The notes under the pieces were generated by a model, which saw only the letters and a list, made by a program, of their open reading frames with translations, was not told the origin of the DNA and made no database searches. A program made the translations under genes and the position numbers. Of a DNA stretch of 64,000 nt, positions 62,545 through 64,000 are shown piece after piece. The stretch is from CAKZNE01 sp040222435. Lineage in GTDB: Bacteria; Bacteroidota; Bacteroidia; Flavobacteriales; Schleiferiaceae. Location: the NCBI GenBank assembly GCA_965212245.1, contig OZ243107.1:2108001-2172000 (forward strand). The letters are read 5' to 3'. Each line of letters opens with the position of its first letter. Position 1 is the first letter of the stretch.

Positions 62545-63741
62545 TTATCCGTTTAGTTTAGCTACTGCTTCTTTTATCCTGTGCAATGCTTCGCGTAACT
62601 GTTCTTCTGAGGCGGCATACGAAATACGCAGACAATCAGGGCTGCCAAATGCTTCTCCCGGTACCAGGCCTACACGTCCTTCTTCCAATAAATAAAGGCA
62701 AAGGTCATTGCTGTTTTCTATGGTTTTACCTTGATAGGATTTGCCAAAGAGTGCACTGATATCGGGGAAGATATAAAAGGCTCCCTTGGGAAGGTTGGTT
62801 TTAAACCCGGGAATTTCATTGAGCCATTCCAGCACCTGATCACGCCTTTTCTTAAAAGCATCACGCATAAATTCAACTTTATCGGGCTTAGCTTCCACGG
62901 CTGCCAGTAAAGCCCTTTGCGTTATACTGCTGGCGGCAGAGGTAAATTGCCCCTGCATTTTATCACAGGCTTTGGCTATCCAAAGTGGCGCACCAATATA
63001 TCCACCCCGCCAGCCAGTCATGGCAAAACCTTTGGACACACCGTTTACCGTTACCACCCGGTCATAAATAGCACTAAAGGAAGCTAATGAAGCATGCTTG
63101 GAGTCAAAGTTTATCAGTTCGTATATCTCATCCGAAATGGTTACAATGTTCTCGTGCTGCTTCAGTACCGCAACCAGTTCACCCAGCTCATTATGAGAAT
63201 ACACACTGCCCGAAGGATTACAGGGCGTGCTGAAGATCAGCATTTTGGTTTTAGGGGTTATAGCTTCAGCCAATTGCTGCCCGCTGATCTTAAAATCCGA
63301 TTCAATAGTAGAAGGAATTTCTACGGGTATACCACCGGCTAGTTTTACAATTTCGTAATACGATACCCAGTAAGGAGCCGGTAATAGTACTTCATCACCT
63401 GGATTTACAATACACAGTACCACATTGGCAATGCTTTGCTTGGCCCCGGTGCTTACCACTATCTGATCTGCGCTGTAGTCAAGATTGTTATCCCGTTTAA
63501 ACTTCCGGCTTATAGCTTCCCTTACATCCTTATATCCCGCTATAGGCGGGTAATAGGTGTAATTATCGTCAATTCCTTGTTTAGCAGCCAGCTTAATAAA
63601 ATCAGGCGTGTTAAAGTCGGGTTCTCCTAATGAGAGGCTAATCACGTCCACACCGCGCTCTTTCATTTCGCGGCTTTTACGATTCATAGCAATGGTCTGT
63701 GATTCAGAAAGATTTTGAATGCGGTCGGAAAGCAGGTTCAT
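62545..63741 (-). CDS. aspC: Aspartate-type aminotransferase (PLP-dependent, class I/II)
   Basis: The 398-residue protein has the PLP-lysine motif VNGVSKGFAMTGWRGGYIG, the substrate motif NPSGSVYS and the aminotransferase class I/II pattern from ISLSLGEPDFNTPDFI. It moves the amino group between aspartate (or a related amino acid) and 2-oxoglutarate. It is the first gene of the aspC-DUF4254-GT9 row. Confidence 0.95.
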   Translation of the reverse strand: MNLLSDRIQNLSESQTIAMNRKSREMKERGVDVISLSLGEPDFNTPDFIKLAAKQGIDDNYTYYPPIAGYKDVREAISRKFKRDNNLDYSADQIVVSTGAKQSIANVVLCIVNPGDEVLLPAPYWVSYYEIVKLAGGIPVEIPSTIESDFKISGQQLAEAITPKTKMLIFSTPCNPSGSVYSHNELGELVAVLKQHENIVTISDEIYELINFDSKHASLASFSAIYDRVVTVNGVSKGFAMTGWRGGYIGAPLWIAKACDKMQGQFTSAASSITQRALLAAVEAKPDKVEFMRDAFKKRRDQVLEWLNEIPGFKTNLPKGAFYIFPDISALFGKSYQGKTIENSNDLCLYLLEEGRVGLVPGEAFGSPDCLRISYAASEEQLREALHRIKEAVAKLNG

Positions 63742-63762
63742 CCTGAGATTTTAATTAAAGGG

Positions 63763-63770
63763 CAAAACTA
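63763..63770 (-). promoter_or_regulatory. TAnnTTTG promoter element of the aminotransferase operon
   Basis: TAGTTTTG on the minus strand, 22 bp before the start codon. No -33 element at standard spacing. Confidence 0.4.
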
Positions 63771-63841
63771 CAAATTTCAAATGTTCACCCTTTTTGATTT
63801 TTACGATATTTGGGGCCTCTTACACTTTTGGGACGAAAACT

Positions 63842-64000
63842 ATGGATGTAATTTTAGAAATACTCAAGTACGCTCTACCTTCAATTTTCCTGTTGCTGCT
63901 TTGCTACATGATGCTGAGCAACTTTATGGAAAATGAGGAGAAAAGACGCTCTTATTTTCTGAAAAAGGAAACTCAAAAAAGCGCTTTGCCTATACGTTTA
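63842..64000 (+). CDS. Hypothetical membrane-anchored protein (3' partial)
   Basis: An open frame from ATG at 63842 reads MDVILEILKYALPSIFLLL and MLSNFMENEEKRRSYFLKK and continues past the window edge. The N-terminus is a single transmembrane helix followed by a charged stretch. This is the start of a small widespread Bacteroidota membrane protein I recall as a conserved hypothetical. It is divergent from aspC. Confidence 0.6.
   Translation, partial: MDVILEILKYALPSIFLLLLCYMMLSNFMENEEKRRSYFLKKETQKSALPIRL

Overview
The window comes from a member of the Bacteroidota, most likely a flavobacterium-type aquatic gliding or surface-active lineage. I infer this from five things: type IX secretion (T9SS) C-terminal sorting domains on several giant secreted proteins, a porT gene next to ubiE, a short 287-residue primary sigma factor in the order rpsO-pnp-rpoD, a tmRNA whose tag reads GENNFALAA, and repeated promoter elements of the Bacteroidota form TAnnTTTG (often extended to TAnnTTTGCACC). 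No species can be named from the sequence alone.

Layout. 1-4.1 kb: the end of a PKD-repeat T9SS protein, then an ECF sigma factor coupled to a membrane-anchored outer-membrane-barrel fusion. 4.1-6.55 kb: a complete IS1595-type mobile element with exact 21-bp inverted ends and an 8-bp target duplication, carrying three passenger genes. 6.56-18.95 kb: a leftward operon of a ~3750-residue surface protein built from six ~1.65-kb tandem units (LamG-like plus Calx-beta-like) and two small related secreted proteins, preceded by a structured leader. 19.5-22.1 kb: an 865-residue fibre-like T9SS protein. 22.1-26.7 kb: small enzymes and an AraC-linked redox cassette (zinc-ribbon peptide, MsrQ-like haem membrane protein, QorB-like reductase, cupin lipoprotein). 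26.7-27.9 kb: a noncoding, repeat-rich gap. 27.9-31.5 kb: a cytosolic protein with gasdermin-like features and a hybrid histidine kinase. 31.9-32.3 kb: tmRNA. 32.3-36.8 kb: saccharopine-dehydrogenase-like protein, a GlsA/GlsB-like amino-acyl lipid pair, rpe. 36.9-43.1 kb: a broken gene, two DUF6252-like paralogues and a 1305-residue T9SS hydrolase/beta-helix protein.

43.1-64 kb is mostly core genome: rpoD, pnp (split by a one-base frameshift), rpsO, accD, class I aldolase, tamL, an rRNA/tRNA methyltransferase, EamA transporter, CorA with an altered signature motif, an FAD oxidoreductase, a WYL-regulator operon ending in a decayed alpha/beta hydrolase, porT, ubiE, GT9, DUF4254 and an aspartate-type aminotransferase.

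The less ordinary parts are the passenger-bearing IS1595 element, the gasdermin-like gene, the giant tandem-repeat adhesin with its folded leader RNA, and the sigma/trans-envelope barrel pair. Several genes are visibly broken (pnp frameshift, a headless lipoprotein gene, a dehalogenase-like remnant, a clipped DUF4406-like gene).
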